Source: Lycorma delicatula
Lineage: Eukaryota > Arthropoda > Insecta > Hemiptera > Fulgoridae
Length of the DNA: 64,000 nucleotides
Assembly: GCF_047948215.1 (NCBI RefSeq)
Contig: NC_134467.1
Coordinates: 34,625,020 to 34,689,019, forward strand
Direction of reading: 5' to 3'
Positions within the stretch are counted from its first letter, which is position 1, and every line of letters starts with the position of its first letter. Below, piece after piece: positions 21,450 to 33,322 of this stretch. The notes under the pieces were generated by a model. It did no database searches. It saw only the letters and a program-made list of their open reading frames with translations, and was not told the origin of the DNA. The position numbers and the translations under genes are program-made.

Positions 21450-21984
21450 AATATTTATATATAATAAGAATAATGTCCTTTTTTTATTATAGATATTAAA
21501 AACAAAAAAAATTAGAATAGTCTTTTTATGTCCCATTAAATTAATTCCTTCGTGCTTTTTTTCTTCTTAAATTACAAATTTTCCCCTCTACAAGAATGTT
21601 AAAAAAGCTTCCTTAAAAGTGACACGTCCTTCCCAGTTACACAAAAACACTTATTATAATCGATTATAATCTATTTTATGATAAATATTGGTGATTAAAT
21701 TTAACTTTGTTATATTTTCATAAATAGAAAACCTTGTAAAGTTTTGATTTTAAAATAAATTATTAAAGGCATATAGTTTAAAAAATATTGTTTTACGCAG
21801 TTTTATTTTAATAGAATATAAAATTAATTTTATAGTACAAAATATTTAAATTTTTTTCTTTGTAATAATAATAATAATGAAAACAAAAAAATGTGCAATA
21901 AAATTGTAAACCGTACGGTAAGAATGATGAAGATATAATTCCTTCCATTAAAAAACAAAATTTCTGTAATATCTGTGAGACTTT
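21450..21984. other. AT-rich DNA with a small shared repeat
   Basis: No gene seen. At 21895-21970 the block aaattgtaaaccgtacggta, followed by a gatataa and aacaaaatttct context, recurs at 32715-32795, so this is a minor dispersed repeat with a palindromic accgtacggt core. Confidence 0.5.
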
Positions 21985-22088
21985 TTTCTATTTTTTTTTT
22001 TTTAAAGAGGTGGAGGAACCCCATTTACGGGCACATAAGCAGTGTCGGTCTCGCTAACATGTTCCGCCAGTTATAACTCCAAGCGTAT
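21985..22088 (-). mobile_element. R1-like LINE 3' tail fragment
   Basis: Read on the minus strand it contains ataactggcggaacatgtta, cactgctta and aaatggggttcctccacctc followed by poly-A. This matches the last 100 bp of the R1-like LINE ending at 43189. Only the 3' tail remains. Confidence 0.85.
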
Positions 22089-22276
22089 GTTGTATACTAG
22101 ATTATGGATTCCGGTGTTCTTTGGTGGTTGGGTTTCAATTAACCACACATCTCAGCAATGGTCGAACTGAGACTGTACAAGATTACACTTCATTTATAGT
22201 CATACATATCATCCTCATTCATCCTCTGAAGCAATACCTGAACGGTAATTCCGGGAGGCTAAACAGGAAAATATAG
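22089..22276 (+). mobile_element. SINE, 5'-truncated
   Basis: The family body runs from atactagattatggattcc to ggctaaacaggaaaata, without the tRNA head. It abuts the R1 tail fragment directly. Confidence 0.85.
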
Positions 22277-22279
22277 GAT

Positions 22280-22460
22280 AGGTGGCTTTGTTCTGATGCA
22301 TGACTTATACAGAATATAATTTCAAATATTTATTTTTTTATTTAAATATAATATTTTTTTTTTAGTTTATTTAATTCAATGATTCTACCTAAAGCGCGCG
22401 TCATTCTGACACTAGCGCTCCTTGTGGTGAGAGAAGGTATTAATTACTCACTGCACCTAC
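22280..22460 (+). repeat. Dispersed repeat shared with 44435-44850
   Basis: Shared ordered blocks are tctgatgcatg, then tttatttaaatataatattt, then attcaat, then gcgcgcgtcat (gcgagcgctcat in the other copy). The copy at 44.4 kb carries a large AC/AG microsatellite at the equivalent of tcatgacttatacag. Confidence 0.6.
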
Positions 22461-22589
22461 TTAGCCATCAGTTCATTTATTTTTTGGATTGGGAGTGCGA
22501 TTTTTCAAACGTTTTTTTTTGGAAATATTAATTTTAAATTGGTAACAAATGTACCTAAGAAAAATAAGACTTTAATTAGGTGAAATCTC

Positions 22590-22896
22590 AAATCATCCAC
22601 CGGGTTGGTCTAGTGGTGAACGCGTCTTCTCAAATCAGCTGATTTGGAAGTCGAGAGTTCCAGCGTTCAAGTCCTAGTAAAGCCAGCTATTTTTACACGG
22701 ACTTGAATACTAGATTGTGGATACCGGTGTTCTTTGGTGGTTGGGTTTTAATTAACTACACATCTCAGGTATGGTCGAACTGAGAATGTACAAGACTACA
22801 CTTCATTTACACTCATACATATCATCCTCATTCATCCTCTGAAGTATTATCTAAACGGTAGTTACCGGAAGCTAAACAGGAAAAAGAAAGAAAAGT
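22590..22896 (+). mobile_element. tRNA-derived SINE, full-length with TSD
   Basis: The best-preserved copy. The head ccaccgggttggtctagtgg contains an A box (tggtctagtgg), and gttcaagtc matches the Pol III B-box consensus GWTCRANNC. The body follows and the end is agctaaacaggaaaaagaaa. The target duplication tgaaatctc lies at 22581-22589 and 22897-22905. The strong tatttttacacgg block after the B box marks the tRNA-unrelated body. Confidence 0.95.
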
Positions 22897-22904
22897 TGAA
22901 ATCT

Positions 22905-23120
22905 CGAAGGCACACCAGTTCGAAACAGACTTCATCTCCTATTTTTTAATTTAAATATATTTATTTATTAATAAATACTAACCTCTGATTGTAAAAAAAA
23001 TTACGATAAATAATAATTCAATAACAATCATAAATAAAATACAAAAAAATATCAGAAGTTATTAATACAATAATTATTTACGTACTTTTCATTTAAAAAA
23101 CAATGTATATATGTAATTTA
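22905..23120 (+). repeat. Unclassified repeat, second copy
   Basis: Partner of 2779-3010, with the same ordered blocks (cagacttcatctc, attgtaaaaaaa, aatatcagaag, gtacttttcat). Confidence 0.6.
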
Positions 23121-24530
23121 ATAGGAGTACAAGGAAAACAGATGTATTTCACATCATTTTATTTATTAAGAAGTACGATACAAAAATTTAGCTATATATT
23201 TTTCAGGAAATTCTCTAAGAAAATTAAAAAAGTCATGATATAAATGTTAGATTACAGGTAACTATCACGTTGAGAAGATTTCTGAAAACTTTTAGTAGAT
23301 TGGGTTCTTGATTAGTATTTTTTCTACTTCTCAAAATCTTTCAAAGGATTGAGAAATTTCTCCTCGTGTTTGTACAACAAAAATCTAATATAAAGTTAGT
23401 TAATAAAGAAATTAAGCTACATAAACTACAATTTGATATAAGATTACGGACTACGTATTTATACAAATGTATTAACTGCATAAAATGATAGTTAAAAGAG
23501 AAATAATGATAAATTGGAAATAAATAATTTATTTTAATCGAATTAAAAGAAACATTTAATTTAAAGGAATTAAATTCATGAATATTTAATTAGGAAGTAC
23601 ATTTTATTAAACTAATGTAAAAGCAAAATAAATTCCTATATATATTTATAATGAATTCCTCTTATGTACATAATAACGGATTGTAAAATGAATGAATTCA
23701 GTAGTACTTTTCTAAGACGTATACGCGAGTGCAATGTAAATATACAGATAAGTTTTAGTTATAATAAAATTAAATGCAAGGTAATTGAAAAACATTAAAA
23801 CAAATTTTAGTTACACGTAAATGTATAAATATATGTGTGTGAATATTTAAAAGAGAGAGAAAACGTTTAAATCGATCATTTCATGACAGTATCAACATTT
23901 TAGTATACCGTAATAAAAACTCTTTAGTTAATACATTCTGTTCACTGAGCTGGAATAGACAAAAGTGAATTGAATGTCATACCGTTAGATAGCAGCACAC
24001 TGTCATCAAGTTATACGTTACGCTAGTACTATACGATGTAATGTTCATCTAATTTAACAACTACGATGAAACTCTGCCGCACACTCTTACATTATACATC
24101 TATTATTTCCGTGTCTAAAACTCCTTCTACTGGTTTAAATTTGTTATAAATTTTACACAGTGATGGGCAAGCCAATCTACTTCAACGACGACAACTAACT
24201 ATTCACATTATTTCAATCTCAGAGGGTAATAAATAATTTTGATTTTGCTATCGTATTTGTACTTAATTCTAAAACAAGAGTGTCAGCTAATGTTTTTACT
24301 TAAATTTAGCCATATAATGTTTATTTGAATAATCAATCTACCAATGTTGATTAAGTTAAAAGTAATTAACATCACATACGGTGCACGAAGCTATTATAAC
24401 GGACATAGTTAACTCATGAAATTCATTTTTGTATAATAATTTTACCAAAAATCTAATCAAGAATAATAAAAAAAAAAAAATGTATAAATCTCTTTTTTAT
24501 TACGGAAAAGTAATTTTGTTTTTATTTACC
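23121..24530. other. AT-rich DNA, no gene seen
   Basis: No family-like open frame on either strand. A few GC-balanced stretches (23960-24110) carry no recognisable motif. Confidence 0.5.
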
Positions 24531-24534
24531 TCTT

Positions 24535-24692
24535 CTTTTAGCCTCCAGGATCAACGTTAAATAATATTTCAAAGGATGACATGAAATGGCAATTTACATC
24601 GTGTAAAAATACCTGACCTGGATTTGAACCCCAGATCTCCAAGTGAAAGGCCAAGATGCTACCATTCGCGCCACAGAAGCCGGCTGTTGTTA
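24535..24692 (-). mobile_element. Second tRNA-derived SINE subfamily
   Basis: The minus strand reads agccggcttctgtggcgcga (A-box region), a possible anticodon-loop cctttcac, then ggggttcaaatccaggtc (B box), tatttttacacgatg and an ending ggaggctaaaagaagag. The body tail resembles the main SINE but the head is a different tRNA-like sequence, perhaps Glu-like. This is inference from the tttcac loop only. Confidence 0.7.
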
Positions 24693-24744
24693 TTTTACTA
24701 ATGATTATTAAAACAAGAAATATATATTAAAAATTAAAAAATTT

Positions 24745-25325
24745 ATGATTTTTTATGGAAGAATTTTGTTATTTAGTAAGTAGAATTACTAAAGATGGAC
24801 GAAGCAGGAGCGATATAAAATGCCGAATAGCACAGGCGAAACGAGATTTCAGTCAGAAATATAATTTGTTTACATCAAAAATTAATTTAAATGTCAGGAA
24901 AAGATTTTTGAAAGTATATGTTTGGAGTGTCGCTTTATATGGAAGTGAAACTTGGACAATCGGAGTATCTGAGAAGAAAAGATTAGAAGCTTTTGAAATG
25001 CGGTGCTATAGGATAATGTTAAAAATCATATGGTGGATAAAGTGAGAAATGAAGAGGTGTTGCGGCAAATAGATGAAGAAAGAAGCATTTGGAAAAATTA
25101 AGCTAAAAGAAGAGACAGACTTATAGGTCACGTATTAAGGCATCCTGAATTAGTCGCTTTAATATTGGTAGAAGGAAAAAATTGTGTAGACAGGCCACGT
25201 TTGGAATATGTAAAACAAATAGTTAGGGATGTAGGATTTAGGTGGTATACCGAAATGAAACGACTAGCACTAGATAGGGAATCTTGGAGAGCTGCATCAA
25301 ACCAGTCAAATGACTGAAGAAAATA
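24745..25325 (+). pseudogene. LINE-A 3' fragment (broken ORF)
   Basis: Encodes the C-terminal region of a non-LTR retrotransposon reverse-transcriptase protein: EEFCYLVSRITKDGRSRSDI, CRIAQAKRDFSQKYNLF, VYVWSVALYGSETWTIGVSE, KKRLEAFEMRCYR. It then frameshifts at about 25035 and continues as a broken copy to WRAASNQSND at 25313. Stops also interrupt the second half. The tail gaagaaaataaaaag is A-rich. The family is one usually auto-annotated as endonuclease-reverse transcriptase in insects; I do not fix its clade. Confidence 0.85.
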
Positions 25326-25329
25326 AAAA

Positions 25330-26235
25330 GAAAAAAATTATTCCTAGTTGAAATATATGTTGAAATATTTTTCTTTAAAATACATCTGTTCAAATGTATT
25401 CAGTGTTCAAACACTTGACAGAACATAAAATTAATTATCAGATATTTGAGTCTGAATCGTTTTACACATGTTTATACGATTGCTTATAAAGATCATCCAA
25501 ATTATTAAATAATTAATAAATTGATTTATTTTTGAGTTGATTAATACATTTTTTTTTCAATATTATATTATTTCGTGAAGATGTAATTGTGAAATAATCT
25601 TTTTTTTAATTTATAAATATCGAATGCTATTTTAACACTTATATACTCTGAAATTCTTAAATTTTGTTTTTCATATTTATTAAATTAATACTAAAATTTT
25701 ATTAAAAATTTTTTTATTAAAAAAAGAAGATGCTGGAACGGAACAATCCAGCAAAATTACACCAAATAATTATTATGAATAGACGCTAAATAAGAATACG
25801 TATAAAAGAACTGTTTCAACTAGATTTAGTTCATATGTTTGCTGAGAGATATCGTATACTTTAAAATCATTTAAAAGAATATAATTAGTTGTAAAGAGAA
25901 ATAAAATATTCATTATTTACTGCACATTATGTGCCGTAACGCACAGTCAAGTGCAATACGGCAACAATAAGGCCCGTACAGCACAAGAGTTAAGTTAAAT
26001 AACTTACTGTTCAACACTGTACTGGAATTACGCAGACGACAAGCACAGAGAAACTCCCTATTACGGCATATATATGCGTCGTACCGCACCAAACGTGTTA
26101 ATTACTAATACAGCATTACAGGATTACGTGTAATTATTAATATAGGATAATTAAAGAGCATACAAATGACAATCTATACTATTATACAGTATATCACGAG
26201 GAATCAGCAATAATTATTTGCTTATAAAAAAAAAA
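25330..26235. other. AT-rich DNA, no gene seen
   Basis: Mostly A/T-rich. A GC-balanced part at 25925-26100 (gtgccgtaacgcacagtc and similar) has no recognised identity. Confidence 0.45.
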
Positions 26236-26239
26236 TTCA

Positions 26240-26610
26240 CTTAAACATAAGTCTGGAAACGCTTCGTTAGCAAATTTCGGTTAGCGAAATATTTCGCCTA
26301 GTTCTCACCTCCCCCATTGAAATGAGGTCGTATTGGATTTTTTTGGACGTTAATCTACAAATGAAATTATTGGTTTTTGTCTTAAAAAATTCAATAAAAT
26401 AAATTCAACAACTTAATTTTCTTTAGTTTTTAAGATATCTGGCTTAAAATCCAAAATTAAGGGTCCAAAAAAAAAAATACGTTTTAATGTTTAGCTTAAA
26501 ATAACTTTCTTAAATAAGTAATAAATGCATTAACGTTTTCTATAAAACTTGTAGAGAATTTAATTGTTAAAAAATTGATCCATGTCTATGAAAACTGAAT
26601 TTTTAAATTC
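26240..26610 (+). repeat. Dispersed repeat X
   Basis: Shares with 13590-13990 and 34830-35130 the blocks tctggaaacgc, the ggttagcgaaa and tttcgc region, ttttaagatatctgg and acttgtagagaatttaatt. No coding potential. In this copy there is no inverted partner nearby. Confidence 0.6.
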
Positions 26611-26777
26611 GTTTTTAAAAAAAAATTCTTATAGAGAAAGAGGATTTTTATTTGTTCGGGATAAAAAATTAACTACTGAACCAACCGCAACCAAATTTTT
26701 ACCCATATTTCTTGAGGAGGTTTTGAGTTATATTTCATCTCGAAAAATCTAAAAAAAAACCAAATATATATATATGT

Positions 26778-27104
26778 GTGTGGTTCCAAAAGCTAGAAGT
26801 AGGATGGATCAAAGAAATTAGAGAAGATATGAAAGAATTGGGAATTTCCCTGACTGACCTACAGAATAAAACTGGAAAAATTACAAAGCTAAAAGATAAG
26901 AGCATTAGATTTAAACAAAAGACAGACAAACTACAAAATACAACGAAGGGGGTGTTTACGGATGAAGAAAAGAAAGCAAGATCTGAACGGATGAAGAAAT
27001 ACTGGGCAGCTCGAAAGAGTAAAATAACACGCTTTTCTCAGAAAAGATCCAACTAAAATTGACTTAAGTGGTCCCATGTTGGCCGTAAAAGCATAATAAT
27101 AATA

Positions 27105-27105
<1 letters not shown>
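26778..27105 (+). pseudogene. LINE ORF C-terminal fragment (third LINE family)
   Basis: An open frame of 92 codons (26778-27056) contains WIKEIREDMKELGISLTDLQ and ends FTDEEKKARSERMKKYWAAR, a basic tail. It resembles the extreme C-terminus of an insect non-LTR retrotransposon ORF2, whose typical end has paired charged helices and a MKxxWxxRK motif. After the stop comes gtggtcccatgttggccgta and an ATA-rich tail, as in that family. No reverse transcriptase domain is present, so the ORF cannot act alone. The assignment rests on my recollection of that tail. Confidence 0.6.
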
Positions 27106-27163
<58 letters not shown>

Positions 27164-27174
27164 TGTGTGTGTGT
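27106..27174 (+). repeat. (TG)n microsatellite
   Basis: A TA tract is followed by a TG tract with one interruption (tgtgggtgtg), directly attached to the LINE tail. Confidence 0.95.
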
Positions 27175-28025
27175 AACAATGGCGATTTGCCGGATGTAGC
27201 ACAAACTTTTGAACAGGGTTTGAACTCAATGATTAGAGTAAATCGAATGATTAATATTTCATTAAAATAGAATTAAATTTACATTTAATAAAGTAATCTA
27301 TCTGTAATATTATATAAAGATGAATATGTTTCGTTTTTGTTCTTTGGATAAATGAAAGAAAATATCCGATCTTTCGCAATTAAATTTTTACCAATGTTTC
27401 TTGGTATAACTGACATATTTCATTAGAAGGTTTTTAAATATATTTAATCTTGAAAAATCTCGAAAAAAATGTATATGTAGTAATTGAAAATTTCTGGTTG
27501 TAGCACATACATTAATTAATTGTGACCTCTGAGTATCTACTGTGTGAGCTGGGTTTGATCTGAACGATTATAAAAGTTATATTATAATCGTAAAAAAATT
27601 TTGTCGTACAAGCATTTCTAAAAACCATACCCATTTTAGTATGGAGCATAAAACAAATAATAAAATATCCATTAAGGGAATCATTAAAAAACAAAAGCGG
27701 TAAGGGGTTACAACTTTTCCAGATATATGGGGAGGAATTTCTCAACCGTTATCAAAATTTATTTTTAAATTAAACGTTTATGCTCATACGTTCTCTCATA
27801 CAAAGAAGTAACCTTGCCAATTTTCAACTTTTATCGTTAAAAAAGTTTTGATGTATGAGAAATTAATGAAATTAGTTACCTCATCTTTTTTATTTTTAAA
27901 AAAATCATCAAATTTTATGACTTTAATACTACAATATTTTAAACCGTTAATTAGTTATTAAATTAAAATAAAAGTAATTAAAACTATCCGTGATTAAAAT
28001 GTAAATATTCAAAATATTTCGGGAG
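27175..28025. other. AT-rich DNA, partial direct repeat, no gene seen
   Basis: The block at 27350-27480 (aaatttttacca, atgtttctt, atctcgaaaa) repeats 26650-26760, so the two flank the LINE fragment and microsatellite. Confidence 0.45.
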
Positions 28026-28029
28026 GGTG

Positions 28030-28165
28030 TGTTTTAACACGACAGCCCAAAAAGGAGTGTGATGTATTTAGAGTGTATGTTTGTACATTCCATCGCACAA
28101 CGGCTGAACCGATTTACATTATGATCTCGAGTTGGAATCCTTACGTTACCGGGAGTGTATTGTCA
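28030..28165 (+). repeat. Possible non-autonomous DNA element piece
   Basis: The stretch agtgtgatgtatttagagtg, followed by catcgcacaacggctgaacc and gatttacat, resembles a motif common in dispersed arthropod elements that begin near a tatnnn track. I cannot define its ends. Confidence 0.3.
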
Positions 28166-29620
28166 CATGTTCACAGCTCTATCAGGATATTGAGAGATTG
28201 ACAATTGAAAATGATTAAGTAATTACAATTTATTAGTTTAAAAACGTAAGAAAAAAAAAGATAAATCAATAACAATAATGTTTATAGTAATAATAATTGA
28301 CAATAAAAAAAATCTCACAATAATATTTAGAATAATGACAACAATGGCAACAGTAAACAATAATAATATTAAATGTCAATAACAAAGAAATAAACATAAA
28401 TATTAATAATTTTAATAAACAAATGTAACATGCAAAATGAAATTTAAAATACCCGTCAGGATTTATTCACAGGTAGATAAATAGAATGAAAAAGCAAAAT
28501 TCAGTCCCATTGACAAAATACATTAGCACGACCGCTAGTCTTAACATTTTTAACCACTACTCTTGTATTAACAAAAATAGTAATATAGATGACAAGTATA
28601 AAGTTCTTTAACTGCAAATACCTTTGCTGTTTACATATAAAACTACCCTAACAGTTTACGAATGAAATTTAATACGTTATCTCATTCACTCATAGTCTTA
28701 CAGTAATTCACCGAACCATTTCTTATTTTCGTGTACAGGGATTACTTGTGACGTTACTATTGTCGCATCAAACCTGCACTCGAAATTCGCTCCTTCATTG
28801 ACCTCGCAGAATCATATCTCGCAAATTCTTCTCGCGGAACTGACTTCAGCTGGTCTTCCATGGAGTATTTATACTCCTCCTAGCTTCTTTATTTATGGAC
28901 AGAACCCAACCAGTAGCGTGAAAACGATGCACCGAGCCCTTTCATTCCCATCAATTCCAAACTTGGTCCGTTAACTCTTCTCATGGAACGAACATCTGTT
29001 TAATATGTCAGTGAGCAATATTACAAAAAAACATTGTTAAACGGACCTGTTACCTTTACTAAAAGGGTTTCATTTAGTCCCGTTTTGATTTCCTCCCGTT
29101 TTTACATATTCTACTACTTTCTTTTTAATTGGTAGGAATTTGTTAATCAGCTTGTATTTTAAACGAGTAGTGTGTTATATTAAACTATCTTTCAATAGAC
29201 AGATGAAAAGAAAAACATATTATACAATGATATATACTACTACATTAACTCCATCACAATTGCTGTATAAATCAGATTTTTCACGTTCTAAATATAACGT
29301 TGTATTTCTATTCCACAAGTTTTGTTCAAAACCATTAGAAAACTTTAAGTGATACAAAATCGTTTACAAACTAAGTTTTAGAGTTTAAAATTCCATTAAA
29401 ACAAAACGGTTGAGGTAAAGGAATTTAGATATGTTTTAACGATACAGCATTATCCTCGTATATATAGATGTAAAAAGTAAAAAAAATCTAACAAATTAAT
29501 GAAATAAAGATAATTAGGAAAAAATATAAATAAATAATATTCAGGTAATTTTTATATTTTATTTTTTAAAAAATAATAAGACATCCATTAATTAAGATGT
29601 AAGAAGAAATAATATATTTA
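28166..29620. other. No gene seen; 28430-29010 less AT-rich
   Basis: The segment 28700-29000 has balanced composition (ctcgcagaatcatatctcgc and similar) but no open frame or family match that I can support. It may be part of an LTR or an old element. Confidence 0.4.
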
Positions 29621-29624
29621 AAAA

Positions 29625-29665
29625 CTAGCAGCCGATCCGGCAATACTTTGCTATTGCTAGATTTG
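29625..29665 (+). repeat. ccgatccggcaata terminal-type motif
   Basis: The stretch agccgatccggcaatacttt runs into a small stem (gcaata/tattgc) followed by tag. The related cagatccggcaatgcttcgc is at the edge of the TA-flanked element at 51.14 kb. A Helitron-like end is possible but not shown. Confidence 0.35.
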
Positions 29666-29789
29666 AGTAAAAATAAAATAAATAAATTGTAAAAATGTTT
29701 TTTTTCCTACGTGTACGATTGAAATCTATTGAGTTAGTGAACAAGAAAAAATGATCAACAGCCGAAATAAATGATATATATGACATGTA

Positions 29790-29995
29790 GATGAGGTATG
29801 GTCGTGTACAGACTCAGGTTGATCATTCCTGAAATGTGTAGTTAATTGAACCCCAACCACCATTCACTGTTTACTAATCAAATCCGTGTAAAAGCAATTA
29901 ACTTTTATTTGGATTTGAACCTAAGATCCTTTGACTCTGAAAATCTACAATTAAAACTGATTTACGAGTTAACCATTAGACTAGCCCCATGCGCT
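29790..29995 (-). mobile_element. tRNA-derived SINE, third head type
   Basis: The minus strand has ggggctagtctaatggttaa (A-box region) and ggttcaaatccaaataaaag (B box). The family body (ggttggggttcaattaacta, caggaatgatcaacctgagt) follows but lacks a clear tail. Confidence 0.7.
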
Positions 29996-30029
29996 TGAAT
30001 AAATTTTTGTTTTAAATTACTCCGAAATT

Positions 30030-30640
30030 ACTTCCCAAATAACAAAATTCTTCTATCTACATAGAAGAATTTTGTTATTTGGGAAGTAGAATTACTAAAG
30101 ATGGAGGAAGCAGGAGCGATATAAAATGCCGAATAACACAAGCTAAACGAGCCTTCAGTAAAAAATATAATTTGTTTACATCAAAAATTAATTTAAATGT
30201 CAGGAAAAGATTTTTGAAAATATATGTTTGGAGTGTCGCTTTATATAGAAGTGAAACTTGGACAATCGGAGTATCTGAGAAGAAAAGATTAAAAGCTTTT
30301 GAAATGTGGTGCTACAGGAGAATGTTAAAAATCAGATGGGTGGATAAATTGACAAATGAAGAGGTATTGCGGCAAATAGATGAAGAAAGAAGCATTTGGA
30401 AAAATATAGTTAAAAGAAGAGACAGACTTATAGGCCACATACTAAGGCATCCTGGAATAGTCGCTTTAGTTTTGGAAGGACAGGTAGAAGGAAAAAATTG
30501 TGTAGGTAGGCCACGTTTGGAATATGTAAAACAAATTGTTAGGGATGTAGGATGTAGAGGGTATACTGAAATGAAACGACTAGCACTAGATAGGGAATCT
30601 TGGAGAGCTGCATCAAACCAGTCAAATGACTGAAGACAAA
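30030..30640 (+). mobile_element. LINE-A 3' fragment with inverted 5' junction
   Basis: The LINE-A sequence starts at about 30061 and ends with gactgaagac and a poly-A tail at 30640. Its first 27 bp are duplicated in inverted orientation at 30030-30056 with a 4-nt spacer, forming a perfect palindrome (30030-30087). Inversions at LINE 5' ends are known products of twin priming. Confidence 0.85.
30079..30633 (+). CDS. LINE-A reverse-transcriptase C-terminal ORF (184 aa)
   Basis: The longest intact piece of LINE-A in the window. It has no catalytic reverse-transcriptase motifs, since these precede the truncated start. What remains is the C-terminal region: NLNVRKRFLKIYVWSVALYR, SETWTIGVSEKKRLKAFEMW, CYRRMLKIRWVDKLTNEEVL, RQIDEERSIWKNIVKRRDRL, IGHILRHPGIVALVLEG, then GRPRLEYVKQ and the end WRAASNQSND. 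The Met at 30079 is simply the first in frame. The upstream in-frame codons EEFCYLGS show that the protein once continued. The tract is well preserved, implying a fairly young insertion. Confidence 0.8.
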   Translation: MGSRITKDGGSRSDIKCRITQAKRAFSKKYNLFTSKINLNVRKRFLKIYVWSVALYRSETWTIGVSEKKRLKAFEMWCYRRMLKIRWVDKLTNEEVLRQIDEERSIWKNIVKRRDRLIGHILRHPGIVALVLEGQVEGKNCVGRPRLEYVKQIVRDVGCRGYTEMKRLALDRESWRAASNQSND

Positions 30641-30644
30641 AAAA

Positions 30645-31795
30645 AACTCCGAAATATAATAATTCCGATTTTTTTTTTCTTTTTAATATTTACAAAAAGA
30701 TTACAAATTTTAATTAATATGTTATCATCTTTATGATCTTTATCGATATAAGATGGCAAGTTTCAATGAAGTTACATCTTCAGTGTAAATTATTGCCTCT
30801 TCATTAGAATGTTATCATGGAAAAATTAATTTTATTAAATATAAAACTGAATTTAATGATTTTTGTTAAATAAACCATAGATTTATACACGTAATAATGT
30901 AGGGAGAATATTTATTTAAACTAAAAAATAAAATAAAATTTGCATTTAAATATAAGATTAATTGTTCTTATAAAGGATAAAAATACTTGAAAATAATATT
31001 AGAGAAACTTCCGTCTATCTTGAAAAAAAAAAATTAAGAGAAAATAAACCAATCAAAAATAAAACTTGAAATAGATTTTCACTTAAAGGTATAATATTTC
31101 AGTTTAGAATTAAGAGATAAATTTATTAGGATTAAAACCGGAAAAAACTTATTTCATCATTAACACAGATTGGTAGTGTTATTAAAATAATTGCTTAGAT
31201 TGCTTAGAACCTTAAAAATTTAAATAAAAAACTACATAATAAATTGGAATAGTTGGAAAATGCATTTTATTAAGATTAATAAAAGAGGTATAATTAATTA
31301 ATAAAAAAAAAAAAAAAATCTATTTAAAAGCTCTTAAGAAATTTTAATTAAACATTTTTTAATGGAAGTTTTAACATAGCATAACATATTTTCCTTTTTA
31401 AATCTTATTTAATGATAAAGCTTTTCTTCAAAGAAACTTAAATATTTCTATAGTTCTTTACATAAAGGTTTATCTTATTTTATCTTTATAAAACAATAAT
31501 AATAGATAATTTTATCGTGCACACCATGAGTAACACTTACAAGAAGTTCGTTAGAACTTCGCCGGTAAGAGTCCGCAGAACTGGACGGCACGGTGAAGTC
31601 AACGAATTATGTTTACAGTTCTTAACATGACCTAACCTAAAATTGAGATGAAAATGGGGAAAAAATTAAAAAAATAAGCATGAAAACATTATATTTCAAT
31701 TCAATTCGATTTGTAATAAAGAATATTTTCAAAAAAATTCCTTGAATTTTTGTTAGACAACGGTTTTTTCTTCCATTTGACAAAAAAGTAGTTTT
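30645..31795. other. AT-rich DNA, no gene seen
   Basis: No repeat or coding signal was recognised, apart from a GC-balanced patch at 31515-31620. Confidence 0.5.
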
Positions 31796-31800
31796 ATGAA

Positions 31801-32285
31801 TCGCGCCGCTAGGTAGCAGTACTTGATAGTACTAGTTAGCGTACGAAAACTTGATAATATACTTGAAATAATAAAATTTAAAAGAAAATATACTACAACT
31901 TGTTTTAATAACGAATGCTTTTATGTAAATGAAAGTTCTGAAGATGAAACAATTTTCATCTGATAATAATACACAAAAAACATGAAAAGTAGGAAAGTGT
32001 TGCAAATGTGGTATGTATTGCTCCGCCAGACAGCAGTACTTGATAGTACTATGTAGCGTAAAAAAACTTGATAATATACTTGAAATAATAGAATTTAAAA
32101 GAAAATATACTACATTTTATTTTAATAGTAAATTTTCTTATGTAAATGAAATTACTGAAGATGAAACAATCTTTTTAATTCCCATCACTTCATTAAAATA
32201 AATTTATCATTTTACAAGAGATTATAGATTCTAATAAAATAAAAAATCATGAACATTAGAAAAGTGTTGCAAATGTTGCTACAAA
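31801..32285 (+). repeat. Two-unit tandem repeat, period 217 bp
   Basis: Both units contain agcagtacttgatagtact (31815 and 32032), then aaaacttgataatatacttg, ctgaagatgaaacaat and a terminal gtgttgcaaatgt. The second unit keeps a short open frame, but I see no family resemblance. Confidence 0.8.
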
Positions 32286-32289
32286 GATC

Positions 32290-32901
32290 TGTTACATAAA
32301 ATAGAAATAAATTCCATTGGAAAAAAATTTATTATATAATTACATTTTTTATTCTATTTGAACTAATTGATAGAGAAATAAAAAAAAAACTGATTTAATA
32401 TTAATATAAAAAGTGTGTTCACGGATACGATAAAAATCGAGGGTTACACTTACAAAGTAATAAGCGAAATATTACACCACGGAATTTCGTTTCCTGAAGG
32501 TAATTAATTATACTACTTAAGGAAAAATTATATTATATGAAGAGAATGATGTGACTATCAACAAAAAATACTGGCCAGGGAAATCAAAAAAATTTATATT
32601 TGTTTGTTCTAGAAAGGCATTAAATTTTAATAATAAATCTATAACATAAAAATCAGTAATTCATAAAAAAGACAAGAATTATCCAAAAAAACGCAGTGAT
32701 ATCCATAAAAAATTACTATGAAATTGTAAACCGTACGGTAAGAGTCTCGTAGATATAACTTCTTCCGCTCCAAAAACAAAAATTTCTATAGTATAAATAA
32801 TACTGTTTTTAACAAAATGATACTGATATCAAAAAAGGTAAGATATTACATTTCTATGATCAATATCTGTTATTAATTTAAAATTTTGTTTAAAAAAATA
32901 C

Positions 32902-32954
<53 letters not shown>

Positions 32955-32985
32955 GACAATAGATATACAATTAATATATATAAAA
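32290..32985. other. AT-rich DNA with (TA)n tract, no gene seen
   Basis: Includes the minor repeat at 32715-32795 (partner at 21895) and a TA tract at about 32908-32949. Confidence 0.5.
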
Positions 32986-32989
32986 ATTA

Positions 32990-33290
32990 ATGTTGGTCTG
33001 TCTGTATATCTCTTATGCCTTCCTAAACCGTTCATCCGATAGCAATGAATTTTGGGGAATGGTTGGATGCATGCCAGGCAAAGGTTTCTGAATTAGTTTG
33101 GACCCGCTAGGTGGCGATCGCGTCGAGATATTTAGAAAAATTATATTTATGGACCGATTTGGTTTATATTCAGAATATGAATATTAGTTACGAGAAAATA
33201 AATATTTTTGTAGAAACTATACCCGCTAGGTGTCGAGATATTTACGAAACAAACAAACAAATAGACAAACAAACTTTTTTATTCTATATA

Positions 33291-33322
<32 letters not shown>

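Noticed and set aside
22590..22680. Functional tRNA gene
   Set aside because: A and B boxes are present, but no cloverleaf acceptor stem closes and the sequence runs on into the SINE body.
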